NCBI GenBank assembly: GCA_002298165.1
Contig: DBMI01000018.1
Coordinates: 1-49,032 of the forward strand
Reading direction: 5' to 3'
Source: Desulfarculales bacterium UBA702
GTDB taxonomy: Bacteria > Desulfobacterota > Syntrophobacteria > Syntrophobacterales > Syntrophobacteraceae
DNA length: 49,032 bases
Shown here: one piece after another, positions 41,394-49,032 of the stretch
How positions within the stretch are numbered: position 1 is the stretch's first letter
Layout: every line of letters starts with the position of its first letter
The notes under the pieces: generated by a model
The model's input: the letters and a program-made list of their open reading frames with translations, nothing else
Databases searched by the model: none
Told to the model about the DNA's origin: nothing
Program-made: the position numbers and the translations under genes

Positions 41394-42389
41394 ATGATGC
41401 TGACTTGGATGGCCGGATTCCTGTTACTGATCGTTAAACTCGCGGTGGTGCTGTTTTTTCTGCTGTTTGTGGCAGCCTATCTCGTGTGGGTCGAGCGCAA
41501 GTTTTTGGCGCGCCTTCAGATCCGATACGGGCCGAACCGTGCGGGGAAATTCGGCTTGCTTCAGCCGATTGCGGACGTAGTGAAGATGGTCACCAAAGAA
41601 GATACCGTGCCGGATGGGGCCGATAAGGCATTTTTCCTGATCGCACCGGCCGTGGTTGCAACCACCGCCTTTTTGATGTTCTCGGTTGTGCCGCTCGGGA
41701 GTGACCTGACGCTATTCGGGAGAAAGATTCCGCTGGTTGTAACCGACCTCAATATAGGGCTTCTTTTTGTTTTCGCTTTATCGTCACTGGGCGTCTATGG
41801 GGTCGCGCTTGGGGGCTGGGCATCCAATTCGAAGTACGGCCTGCTTGGGGGCATTCGCGGGGCCGCTCAGATGATAAGCTATGAACTCCCGCTTGGGCTT
41901 TCTCTGATTCCGATTATCATGCTTGCGCGCTCGTTCAGTATTATCGACATCGTCGATGCGCAGGCGCGCTATCCTTTTATTCTGGTGCAGCCGGTTGCAT
42001 TCGTCATCTTTGTAATCAGCGCAATGGCAGAGAGCAAACGCATCCCCTTCGATCTTCCGGAAGCCGAAAACGAACTGGTGGCGGGATACCATACCGAATA
42101 CAGCGGAATGCGCTTCGGCCTGTTCTTTCTTGGCGAATACGTCAACATGATGGTCTTTGGCGGCATCGTGTCGGTGCTTTTTCTCGGGGGATGGCACGGA
42201 CCTCTCCTACCATCTTTCGTGTGGCTTTTCATAAAGATCATGCTTGTTGCCCTTTTTATGATCTGGGTGCGTGGAACCCTTCCCCGGCTGAGATACGACC
42301 AGCTTATGACCATTGGGTGGAAGGTGCTCATCCCGGTCGCACTGCTGAACATTCTGGCAACGGCGGCAATCGGAATAATGATTCACTAG
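41394..42389 (+). CDS. nuoH: NADH-quinone oxidoreductase subunit H
   Basis: A 331-residue membrane protein with about eight transmembrane helices. Signature segments are VERKFLARLQIRYGPNRAG (loop near the quinone cavity), GGIRGAAQMISYELPL and FDLPEAENELVAGYHTEYSG with the acidic residues of the E-channel. The start is ATG 41394 (or 41397). Its native upstream sequence appears to have been replaced by the GxxExxY cassette, and no strong ribosome binding site is visible, so it may rely on coupling to the GxxExxY stop at 41383. Confidence 0.95.
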   Translation: MMLTWMAGFLLLIVKLAVVLFFLLFVAAYLVWVERKFLARLQIRYGPNRAGKFGLLQPIADVVKMVTKEDTVPDGADKAFFLIAPAVVATTAFLMFSVVPLGSDLTLFGRKIPLVVTDLNIGLLFVFALSSLGVYGVALGGWASNSKYGLLGGIRGAAQMISYELPLGLSLIPIIMLARSFSIIDIVDAQARYPFILVQPVAFVIFVISAMAESKRIPFDLPEAENELVAGYHTEYSGMRFGLFFLGEYVNMMVFGGIVSVLFLGGWHGPLLPSFVWLFIKIMLVALFMIWVRGTLPRLRYDQLMTIGWKVLIPVALLNILATAAIGIMIH

Positions 42390-42409
42390 CTGTATAAATC
42401 GGAGAGCTT

Positions 42410-42946
42410 ATGGAGTCAGTCCGGGAAGCGGTTAAGGCGCTGGCGGCAGGATTTGCCGAGACTTTCAAGCACCTTTTCCGAAAGCCCATTACCGAGCAGT
42501 ACCCTGAGTACAAGCGCCCGCTGCCGGAACGCGCACGCGGAAGGATCATCCTTACCCGCGACCCCGACGGTGAGGAGCGCTGCGTTTCCTGTTTTCTTTG
42601 TTCGGCGGTTTGCCCGGTAAGCTGCATCTCGATGGAAGGCGATGAAAAGCCCAATGGGCGGCGGTATCCACTCTGGTTTCGCATAAATTTCGCCCGCTGC
42701 ATCTATTGTGGTCTTTGCGAGGAAGCCTGTCCGACTTCCGCGATCCAGTTGACCCCTGATTATGAATTCTCGAAAAGAACGCCACTTGATTTCATATACG
42801 AAAAAGAGGACCTGCTGGTCGATCACCAGGGGAAAGACAAGAACTACAACTATTACAGGTATGCCGGAATAACCACCGACGAAGGCGGCAAGGGCGAACA
42901 TATCGGGGAGGACAAACCGGTTAACGTCAAGAGCAATTTGCCGTGA
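42410..42946 (+). CDS. nuoI: NADH-quinone oxidoreductase subunit I
   Basis: A 178-residue peripheral protein with two 4Fe-4S clusters. The ligands are C58-x2-C61-x2-C64-x3-C68 (CVSCFLCSAVCP) and C97-x2-C100-x2-C103-x3-C107 (CIYCGLCEEACP), clusters N6a and N6b, which pass electrons to the NuoB N2 cluster. The N-terminal amphipathic helix anchors it to NuoH, and the tail has the family KEDLLVDHQGKDKNY segment. A ggag site (42401-42404) precedes ATG 42410. Confidence 0.96.
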   Translation: MESVREAVKALAAGFAETFKHLFRKPITEQYPEYKRPLPERARGRIILTRDPDGEERCVSCFLCSAVCPVSCISMEGDEKPNGRRYPLWFRINFARCIYCGLCEEACPTSAIQLTPDYEFSKRTPLDFIYEKEDLLVDHQGKDKNYNYYRYAGITTDEGGKGEHIGEDKPVNVKSNLP

Positions 42947-43006
42947 CGGATGACGGATGTCGGAGGAAAGGCGAGTAAGATTGGATTTTTCTGAGAGCGA
43001 GGTCTT

Positions 43007-43525
43007 ATGACCAGCTACGGACTACTTTTTTATGTTCTCGCGGCGGTGACGGTCGCGGCTACAGCGGTGGCGATTACCCGGCGAAACATGGTGCACGCGG
43101 TAGTTTACCTGATTGTTTCCTTTTTCGGGACCGCCATGATTTTCTATTATTTTGGGGCGCCACTGCTCGCTGCTCTGGAAGTGATCATTTACGCGGGAGC
43201 AATAATGGTGCTCTTCCTGTTCGTAGTGATGATGGTCAAGGTGGATGTGCCCGGTGAGGTCATGCTGCCCGCCAGGCAGTGGATTCCCGCGGCAGTTTTC
43301 GGACTGATCTACCTGGTTGTTGCTTTTTTGATGATTTTCGAAACGCGGGGCACCGAAGCTCCACTGAACCTGTTCAGCGCTTCGCCAAGAGATTTCGCGC
43401 TATACGTACTCCAAAACCACTGGTTTTCCATAGAAGTCATCTCGCTTCTTCTCCTGCTCGCGCTTATCGGTGCGCTGCAATTGGGAAAATCCAGAGCCAG
43501 ACCCGGAACTGGGGATGAAATATGA
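43007..43525 (+). CDS. nuoJ: NADH-quinone oxidoreductase subunit J
   Basis: A 172-residue membrane protein with five predicted helices. Conserved segments are RRNMVHAVVYLIVSFFGTAM and LEVIIYAGAIMVLFLFVVMM (TM3, whose pi-bulge helix moves during coupling). It overlaps nuoK by four bases (ATGA). A 60-base spacer separates it from nuoI. Confidence 0.95.
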   Translation: MTSYGLLFYVLAAVTVAATAVAITRRNMVHAVVYLIVSFFGTAMIFYYFGAPLLAALEVIIYAGAIMVLFLFVVMMVKVDVPGEVMLPARQWIPAAVFGLIYLVVAFLMIFETRGTEAPLNLFSASPRDFALYVLQNHWFSIEVISLLLLLALIGALQLGKSRARPGTGDEI

Positions 43526-43824
43526 TCGTCCCGTTGAGCCATGCCTTGATTCTTGCAGCGATTCTTTTCGGACTGGGGGTCTTCTGTGCCGTTGCCAGGC
43601 GCAATCTCATAATGATCGTGCTTGGGATCGAGATAATGCTCAATTCCGCATCTATTGCGTTCGTCGCGGCAGCATTGCGCTGGCAAAACCTCGAGGGACA
43701 GACATTTGTACTCTTCATCCTGGCCGTAGCAGCAACCGAGGTGTCCGTTGGGCTGGCGATTATCGTCTACGCCTTTAAACGAACCGGATCATTCGACCCT
43801 GGCAACTACAGCATGCTGAAGTAA
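43522..43824 (+). CDS. nuoK: NADH-quinone oxidoreductase subunit K
   Basis: A 100-residue, three-helix membrane protein of the usual NuoK size. It has FGLGVFCAVARRNLIMIVLG and GIEIMLNSASIAFVAAA with the conserved buried Glu in TM2, then EVSVGLAIIVYAFKRTGS with the second Glu. It belongs to the MrpC-like part of the proton channel chain. It is translationally coupled to nuoJ. After its stop a gene-less repeat cassette interrupts the operon before nuoL. Confidence 0.95.
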   Translation: MIVPLSHALILAAILFGLGVFCAVARRNLIMIVLGIEIMLNSASIAFVAAALRWQNLEGQTFVLFILAVAATEVSVGLAIIVYAFKRTGSFDPGNYSMLK

Positions 43825-43825
43825 T

Positions 43826-44013
43826 TTCACCGCAGAGGGCGCGGAGTGCGCGGAGAAAGGAATAGGGAAAAGAAAAAAGTGTAGGGTGGGTACGGTTTTA
43901 TCGTGCCCACCTAAACAGCGGCCTGGATTCGGGAGGAACGGTGGGCACAATAAAGCCGTGCCCACCCTTGTATCTACATTTTCCTCTGCGTTCTCCGCGA
44001 TCTCCGCGGTGAA
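43826..44013. repeat. Gene-less inverted-repeat cassette between nuoK and nuoL
   Basis: The outer repeats (43826-43855 and 43984-44013) are related to those of the GxxExxY cassette; the left one is 29 of 30 identical to 40898-40927, and the two outer arms pair at 24 of 30 positions. Inside lies a second inverted repeat (43884-43911 with 43940-43967, 25 of 28 matching) built around ggtgggcac/gtgcccacc. There is no open reading frame. Confidence 0.85.
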
Positions 44014-44038
44014 AAAGGATCAGAGATAGAGGTAGACG

Positions 44039-45910
44039 ATGGCATACGCGACGTTAGCGGCACTCATTTTGGCGACTTTTTTGCCTTTTGCCGCATTCTT
44101 GCTCATCATGATCTTTACCCGCACGAAGCCGGCTCTTTCGGCGCGTCTCTCGGTAGGAGCCATAGCCGTCTCTTTTGTCTGCTCCGTGCTGCTCCTGACC
44201 CAAAACTGGACGGCGCCGGGACCGGTCGAATACTCGACGCAGTTTCTGGCATCTAGCGGACTGAATATCCAGTTCGGCTTTCTTGCCGATCAGCTCGGGC
44301 TTTTGATGCTCACGATCGTTGCCACTATCTCCCTTCTCGTACAAATTTATTCGCTTGGCTACATGGCCGGGGACCCGGGTTTTTCGCGCTATTACGCCTT
44401 CATGTCGCTTTTTGCCTGGGCGATGCTGAGCCTTTCAGTTTCGCGAAGCCTTCTTCAAATATATATTTTTTGGGAGTTGGTTGGGCTTTCTTCCTATCTC
44501 CTGATCGGGTTCTGGTACGAGAAATTCAGCGCAAGTCAGGCGGGCAAGAAGGCCTTTGTTATGACCCGCGCGGGCGACGTTGCCTTTTTCCTTGGGCTCT
44601 TCGTAGTACTGCTAAATGCCGGAAATCTCGGCGTGCTGGAGCTTAACGGTCCCGCGGCGAGGGGCATGCCACACGAGATATTAACGCTTTCCGCGCTGCT
44701 TATTTTCGGGGGGATAGTGGGCAAAAGCGCCCAGTTTCCGCTGATGACCTGGCTCCCGGATGCAATGGAAGGCCCGACACCGGTCAGCGCTCTTCTCCAC
44801 TCGGCAACAATGGTTGCAGCGGGTGTCTTCCTCTTTGCACGCCTCTTTCCATTCTTTAGCCTGTCTCCTCGGGCGATGGGGATTTTTTTGGCCATCGGGA
44901 CGATCAGTATGCTGCTCGCATCGACCATGGCAATGGTAAGCAGGGATATAAAACGGGTCTGGGCCTATTCGACGATCAGCCAGTTAGGTTTTATGATAAT
45001 GGCCCTTGCCGCGGGCGGATACTTTGCCGGGGTCTTTCACCTTACGACGCACGCAGGGTTCAAGGCGCTGCTTTTTCTTTGCTCCGGAGTTTTCATCCAT
45101 CACTTAGAAACTAACGATATCTACGATCTGGGCCGTTTGGGCTCGCGCAGGTTCAAGATACCGACAATCTCGATAGTAATCGCGGCGGCGGCTCTTTCGG
45201 GTATTCCGCCCCTTTCCGGATACTTCTCGAAAGAATCGATCATAACCGCGCTGGCGGGGTTGTCTAATCCGCTCTGGCTGCTTGCGGGCTTTGTCGGGGT
45301 TTTCCTCACCGCCTATTATTCTTTCCGGGTGATGTTCGTCATGTTCTTCCCGAAGGAGATAGAGCCGGAAAAAGTACACGCTCAGGAGCCGTATGATGCA
45401 GGCTACAGGGCCATGGCCGGACCGCTGATCGTTCTTGCCGCGGCTACTGTGCTGCTTGGATTTTTCGAAGCCCCTTTAAAGAATTTTCTGGCAGGTATTA
45501 TAGTAATCGACCTGCAGGCCCCTGAACACGATTGGTCCCACATTGCCGCCCTGGTACTTGCCCTGTGCGGAATCGCGCTTGCCTGGTTTGAATTCGGCAG
45601 GCGAGGGGCCGAACAGGTCGGCTTTATCGACAAAATACCGCCCCTCTACCACCTGTTCGCCGAGCGTTGGTACCTCGACCATGCTTACAGGCTGTTCGTC
45701 GATCTGGTAATCGATCGGGGAATATCCTGGTTGTTATGGCAAAACGATAACAAGGTGATCGACGGCACGATCGACGAGCTTGCCGGAGGAACTGTCGAAG
45801 GTGGCCGGATATCGGCTTTTCTGCAGACGGTTATGATCCAGTACAGGCTGCTGGCGATTTTTGCTGTACTCGTGTTCCTGGCGTTCTACTTCTTCTTCCA
45901 GAAGATTTAG
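44039..45910 (+). CDS. nuoL: NADH-quinone oxidoreductase subunit L
   Basis: A 623-residue antiporter-like membrane protein with about 15 helices. Conserved segments are WELVGLSSYLLIGFW with the key Glu, DAMEGPTPVSALLHSATMV, VWAYSTISQLGFM, and GIPPLSGYFSKESII in the later channel half. The C-terminus carries the long lateral helix typical of NuoL. It is the distal proton channel of complex I. A gaggt site lies at 44027-44031. Its native upstream region is separated from nuoK by the repeat cassette. Confidence 0.95.
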   Translation: MAYATLAALILATFLPFAAFLLIMIFTRTKPALSARLSVGAIAVSFVCSVLLLTQNWTAPGPVEYSTQFLASSGLNIQFGFLADQLGLLMLTIVATISLLVQIYSLGYMAGDPGFSRYYAFMSLFAWAMLSLSVSRSLLQIYIFWELVGLSSYLLIGFWYEKFSASQAGKKAFVMTRAGDVAFFLGLFVVLLNAGNLGVLELNGPAARGMPHEILTLSALLIFGGIVGKSAQFPLMTWLPDAMEGPTPVSALLHSATMVAAGVFLFARLFPFFSLSPRAMGIFLAIGTISMLLASTMAMVSRDIKRVWAYSTISQLGFMIMALAAGGYFAGVFHLTTHAGFKALLFLCSGVFIHHLETNDIYDLGRLGSRRFKIPTISIVIAAAALSGIPPLSGYFSKESIITALAGLSNPLWLLAGFVGVFLTAYYSFRVMFVMFFPKEIEPEKVHAQEPYDAGYRAMAGPLIVLAAATVLLGFFEAPLKNFLAGIIVIDLQAPEHDWSHIAALVLALCGIALAWFEFGRRGAEQVGFIDKIPPLYHLFAERWYLDHAYRLFVDLVIDRGISWLLWQNDNKVIDGTIDELAGGTVEGGRISAFLQTVMIQYRLLAIFAVLVFLAFYFFFQKI

Positions 45911-45929
45911 GCGGGAAGGTATTTTGCCG

Positions 45930-47420
45930 ATGCACATGGAACCTGCCAATTTGCCTTACCTCTCGGCCATTCTCGCAACAACCGTTGCGGGGCTGATCGC
46001 GATCATGCTGATTCCGGCCGAGAAAAAGGAGCTGATAAGGCGGGTGAGCGCTATATTTTCGGGCATCACCCTGGTAATTTCCCTCCTCCTGTTTTTCTCC
46101 TATGACAGGAGCATGGGAGGCTTTCAGTTCGTAGAGGATTTCTCCTGGATACCCTCGCTTGGCATCCGGTACACAAATGGTGTTGACGGCTTCAGTCTTC
46201 CAAATCTGCTGCTTACAGGAATTGTATTCTTTACCGGCGTTCTAACCATGTGGGAGATGGAGACGAGGGTAAAGGAGTTCTACGCGCTCTATTTCCTGCT
46301 GGTAACGGGGGTTTTCGGGCTTTTCATGAGCCTGGACCTTTTCTTCATCTTCGTCTGGTATGACGTGTCGCTCTTTCCGATGTACCTGCTGATAGCAGTT
46401 TGGGGCACCACTCGAAAAGAATACGGCGCAATGAAGCTTACCTTGTACCTGCTCGCCGGCAGCGCTCTCATACTCCCTGCGGTAATCTTCCTCTATTTCA
46501 AATCGGGTACGGGCTCCTTTGGGTTCGTTGCCCTTATGCAATCGGGGATGTCCGGAACAATTGCGCCCTGGGAGCAGAAATTCGCATTCATTCTGCTCTT
46601 TCTGGGCTTCGGAATACTCGCGGGCGTATGGCCCTTTCATACCTGGTCGCCGGTGGGCCATGCGGCTGCCCCGCATGCGGTAAGTATGGTCCACGCCGGC
46701 GTTTTGATGAAGATCGGCGCATTTGGCGTGCTGCGGGTTGCCATAATGCTATGTCCGGTGGGCTGGTCCTACTGGGCTCCTCTTATGGCGGTGCTTGCGG
46801 CAATCGGCATCATCTATGGCGCTTTCGTGGGACTGCGCCAGACGGATTTGAAATATGTGATAGGCTATTCGAGCGTGTCACACATGGGAGTGGTCGGGCT
46901 GGGGCTTTCGACAATGAGCATCGAAGGGCTCAACGGCGCCGTTTTTCAGATGTTTGCGCACGGTATAATGACAGCCCTTCTCTTCTCCTCTATCGGCTAT
47001 ATCTACGACCGCACACACACGAAAATGGTACCGGAGCTTGGCGGATTGAGCCGTGTCATGCCGGTTGCATCCACATTTTTCATCCTGGCGGCCCTGGCGA
47101 GCATGGGTATTCCCGGGCTTGCGAATTTCTGGGGAGAGCTGGTGGTCTTTATCGCGGCATTCAGGACTTATCCTACACTGGGAGTTATAGCGGTGCTGGC
47201 GCTGGTTGTGACCGCTCTTTTCATGCTTCGCGTGGTTCAGCACACTTTTTACGGACCTGTTAACGAAAAATTTTCGCACCTGCAGGACGTTTCGTTTTTC
47301 CTGGGAATCCCACGGATGATTCTGGCGGCCGTCCTGGTGATTGTTGGCCTTTATCCGTCGATTCTTTTCGACGTAATCCATACCGCATCGGCGCCCTTCA
47401 TTAACGGATTGCCTAAATGA
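45930..47420 (+). CDS. nuoM: NADH-quinone oxidoreductase subunit M
   Basis: A 496-residue antiporter-like membrane protein. ATG 45930 is preferred over in-frame starts inside nuoL. Conserved features are the key Glu region WEMETRVKEFYALYF, PFHTWSPVGHAAAPHAVSMV, KIGAFGVLR, KYVIGYSSVSHMGVV and GIPGLANFWGE. It is a middle proton channel of the membrane arm. The stop overlaps the nuoN start (ATGA). Confidence 0.95.
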   Translation: MHMEPANLPYLSAILATTVAGLIAIMLIPAEKKELIRRVSAIFSGITLVISLLLFFSYDRSMGGFQFVEDFSWIPSLGIRYTNGVDGFSLPNLLLTGIVFFTGVLTMWEMETRVKEFYALYFLLVTGVFGLFMSLDLFFIFVWYDVSLFPMYLLIAVWGTTRKEYGAMKLTLYLLAGSALILPAVIFLYFKSGTGSFGFVALMQSGMSGTIAPWEQKFAFILLFLGFGILAGVWPFHTWSPVGHAAAPHAVSMVHAGVLMKIGAFGVLRVAIMLCPVGWSYWAPLMAVLAAIGIIYGAFVGLRQTDLKYVIGYSSVSHMGVVGLGLSTMSIEGLNGAVFQMFAHGIMTALLFSSIGYIYDRTHTKMVPELGGLSRVMPVASTFFILAALASMGIPGLANFWGELVVFIAAFRTYPTLGVIAVLALVVTALFMLRVVQHTFYGPVNEKFSHLQDVSFFLGIPRMILAAVLVIVGLYPSILFDVIHTASAPFINGLPK

Positions 47421-48844
47421 ACTGGATGATAGCCGCCCCCGAGATTTTTTACTTCGCGGCAGCACTGTGGTTTTTGATGCTGTCCTTCTTCTCGAAGCCG
47501 GATGCGCGCCGGGAGCACCTCTCTTCGCTTCTGCTCGCATCCCTCGGCGTTCTGGTTTGCCTCGCGTCCGTCGGGTCCCAGGGTTACATATTTATCCAGG
47601 CATTCACGGCGGATATTTTCTCACAGGTATTCAAGGTACTGCTTTCACTTGGCCTGTTTTTGATTATCGCCTTGTGCGGCAATCTGCCGGATGTGGGCGA
47701 GAGGCGCATTCAGGATTTCTATTTTCTGCTCTTTACATGCACCCTGGCAATGATGCTTCTTGTGAGCGCGGGCCACTTGCTCTCGATTTTCGTATCGCTC
47801 GAAGTATCGAGCTATTCGCTCTACATCCTGGTCTCCCTCAGGAAAAACCAGGATTTCGGGTTGGAAGCAGGCATAAAGTATTTCCTGGTGGGCACTTTCG
47901 CTTCCGGTGTAATGCTCTTCGGAATGGCCCTCCTCTATTCGTCGTCCGGGACGACCTACCTTGGCGACATGGCTCGGGTGCTGCCCGGAATGATTGATCA
48001 GCCCGTGGTGGTAATCGGATTGGTGCTGACTCTTGGCGGATTTTTTTTCAAGCTGGCGGTGTTTCCGTTCCACTTCTGGGCCCCGGACGCATATCAGGGC
48101 GCATCGAACCAGGTTGCCGCATATATCGCTACGGTATCCAAGGTCGCGGCGGTAGCGGTAATCGCAAGGGTAGTCGCGTATGCAGGGCAGGAGAGCACCT
48201 ACTTCGTTCACGTGCTGGTGATCCTCTCGGTTGCCTCGATGACGGTGGGAAACCTTGCGGCAATTGCTCAAAAGGATTTGAAGCGCCTGCTGGCCTTTTC
48301 GACAATCGCCCATTCGGGATACATCCTGATAGGAATCCTGGCCCTGAACCCCACGGGATGGTCGGGGACGATTTTTTACGCCCTGGCGCTGCTGGCAATG
48401 AAGTTTACGGCTTTTCTCGTGGTCGTCGAACTGGCTCCCGAGGGGCAAAATCTACAAATCAATGACCTTGCCGGCTTGCACAGGAGATCCCCTCTGCTTG
48501 CCCTGGCACTGATGGTCTCGCTCTTCAGCCTTGCCGGGATACCGCCGACAATTGGCTTTACCGGAAAATTCCTCGTCTTTGTGGCGGCAATCGAAAGGGG
48601 CTATATCGCTCTGGTCATCATCGCGATGATAAATGTCGTCATATCTCTTTATTACTACCTCCTGGTAATCAGGGCGGCCTATCTACTTGAACCAAGTATT
48701 GAACTCCCCGCTTTAAAACCCTCTATGCCCATAAAGCTCCTCGCGGGCATATCGACCGGCGTTATCGTCGCCGCCGGCTTCTTTCCATACCCCTTAATCC
48801 GAGTCGCCCAGGCGGCGGCACAGGTGCTGCTGGTGGGGCGGTAA
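47417..48844 (+). CDS. nuoN: NADH-quinone oxidoreductase subunit N
   Basis: A 475-residue antiporter-like membrane protein with 13-14 helices. Conserved features are SLEVSSYSLYILVSL with the key Glu, KYFLVGTFASGVMLFGMALL, PFHFWAPDAYQGASNQVAAY, KRLLAFSTIAHSGYIL and GIPPTIGFTGKFLVF. It is the proton channel next to NuoK and ends the complex I operon. It is coupled to nuoM by a four-base overlap, and hairpins follow. Confidence 0.95.
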   Translation: MNWMIAAPEIFYFAAALWFLMLSFFSKPDARREHLSSLLLASLGVLVCLASVGSQGYIFIQAFTADIFSQVFKVLLSLGLFLIIALCGNLPDVGERRIQDFYFLLFTCTLAMMLLVSAGHLLSIFVSLEVSSYSLYILVSLRKNQDFGLEAGIKYFLVGTFASGVMLFGMALLYSSSGTTYLGDMARVLPGMIDQPVVVIGLVLTLGGFFFKLAVFPFHFWAPDAYQGASNQVAAYIATVSKVAAVAVIARVVAYAGQESTYFVHVLVILSVASMTVGNLAAIAQKDLKRLLAFSTIAHSGYILIGILALNPTGWSGTIFYALALLAMKFTAFLVVVELAPEGQNLQINDLAGLHRRSPLLALALMVSLFSLAGIPPTIGFTGKFLVFVAAIERGYIALVIIAMINVVISLYYYLLVIRAAYLLEPSIELPALKPSMPIKLLAGISTGVIVAAGFFPYPLIRVAQAAAQVLLVGR

Positions 48845-48848
48845 AAGA

Positions 48849-48928
48849 GCGGGGGAACGAGTCCCCCCGCACCCCCCGAAGAATTAGCGCAGGCGGCAGC
48901 CGGCCTAAGGCCGGATTGCCGCCTGCGC
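48849..48928 (+). terminator. Two strong hairpins after the nuo operon
   Basis: GCGGGGG (48849-48855) pairs with 48864-48870. A second, larger stem pairs GCGCAGGCGGCA (48887-48898) with 48917-48928 and has an inner CCGGCC/GGCCGG stem (48900-48914). There is no T-run, but placement right after nuoN suggests transcription end or mRNA protection. Confidence 0.55.
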
Positions 48929-49032
48929 CAACTTAAGCCGCCGCTTTGTTGTTCTGTCGACACTGTTTCTAGGAAAATAGCGGGTAGCCCGTCCCGCGCG
49001 GCGCGGGATTATATCCGGGCGCGAAGCGCAAG
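48929..49032. other. Window end, no gene seen
   Basis: About 100 bases of GC-rich sequence with small palindromic stretches (gcgcgg..., gggcgcgaagcgc) at the edge of the window. Nothing coding can be supported. Confidence 0.4.

Noticed and set aside
1..49032. tRNA or rRNA genes
   Set aside because: No cloverleaf-type or rRNA-conserved segments were recognised by eye; a covariance search (tRNAscan-SE, Infernal) would be decisive.

Overview
The window looks like chromosome from an anaerobic or microaerophilic Gram-negative bacterium, most likely a deltaproteobacterium-type lineage (Desulfobacterota or a relative). The reasons are a fused NuoBCD protein, a PilY1/minor-pilin operon behind a sigma-54-type promoter, a rubredoxin plus rubrerythrin pair, large OmpB/MofA-like multicopper oxidases, and intergenic space full of REP-like palindromes and REP-transposase debris. 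This is inference from gene content; there is no rRNA or other taxonomic marker. I found no tRNA, rRNA or CRISPR array and no complete insertion sequence.

Layout. (1) 357-8527: type IV pilus operon: pilin, small secreted protein, PilY1 with a vWA domain and calcium loop, then FimT/GspH-, PilV-, PilW- and PilX-like minor pilins, mostly with ATGA-type overlaps. (2) 8761-10182: orphan histidine-kinase-like protein. (3) 10893-18129: two tandem secreted multicopper oxidase paralogues, each carrying seven ~35-residue propeller-like repeats between the N- and C-terminal copper motifs. The first keeps every copper ligand motif; the second has lost the type 1 cysteine and five of eight type 2/3 histidines but keeps an open frame. 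(4) 18285-25277: FKBP isomerase, GspB-like protein, Tyr-rich secreted peptide, DUF2147 protein, Smr protein, RNase D, phosphopentomutase and a tiny membrane protein. (5) 25528-29587: a saccharide cluster (CgeB-like glycosyltransferase, sugar nucleotidyltransferase, PIG-L deacetylase, GT4 glycosyltransferase). (6) 30455-37578: DUF945 protein, J-domain protein, CopZ-CopA copper efflux pair, rubredoxin, rubrerythrin-like protein, glutaredoxin. (7) 37999-48844: complex I operon nuoA-BCD-H-I-J-K-L-M-N with no nuoEFG.

How the genes work together. The pilus genes encode the fibre tip and priming complex. The oxidases and FKBP protein are exported; the oxidases may handle metals outside the cytoplasm, and CopZ/CopA keep cytosolic copper low. 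The complex I operon encodes the membrane arm and quinone module but no NADH module, so its electron donor is not visible here.

Most unusual features: the propeller-containing oxidase pair with one apparent pseudoenzyme; a GxxExxY gene cassette bounded by 30-bp inverted repeats sitting at the nuoD/nuoH junction where nuoEFG usually lies, with a related gene-less copy 2.9 kb away between nuoK and nuoL; and a ~110-bp inverted-repeat element at 36.1 kb that was itself interrupted by a 110-bp palindrome, with the uninterrupted homologue still present at 20.06 kb.
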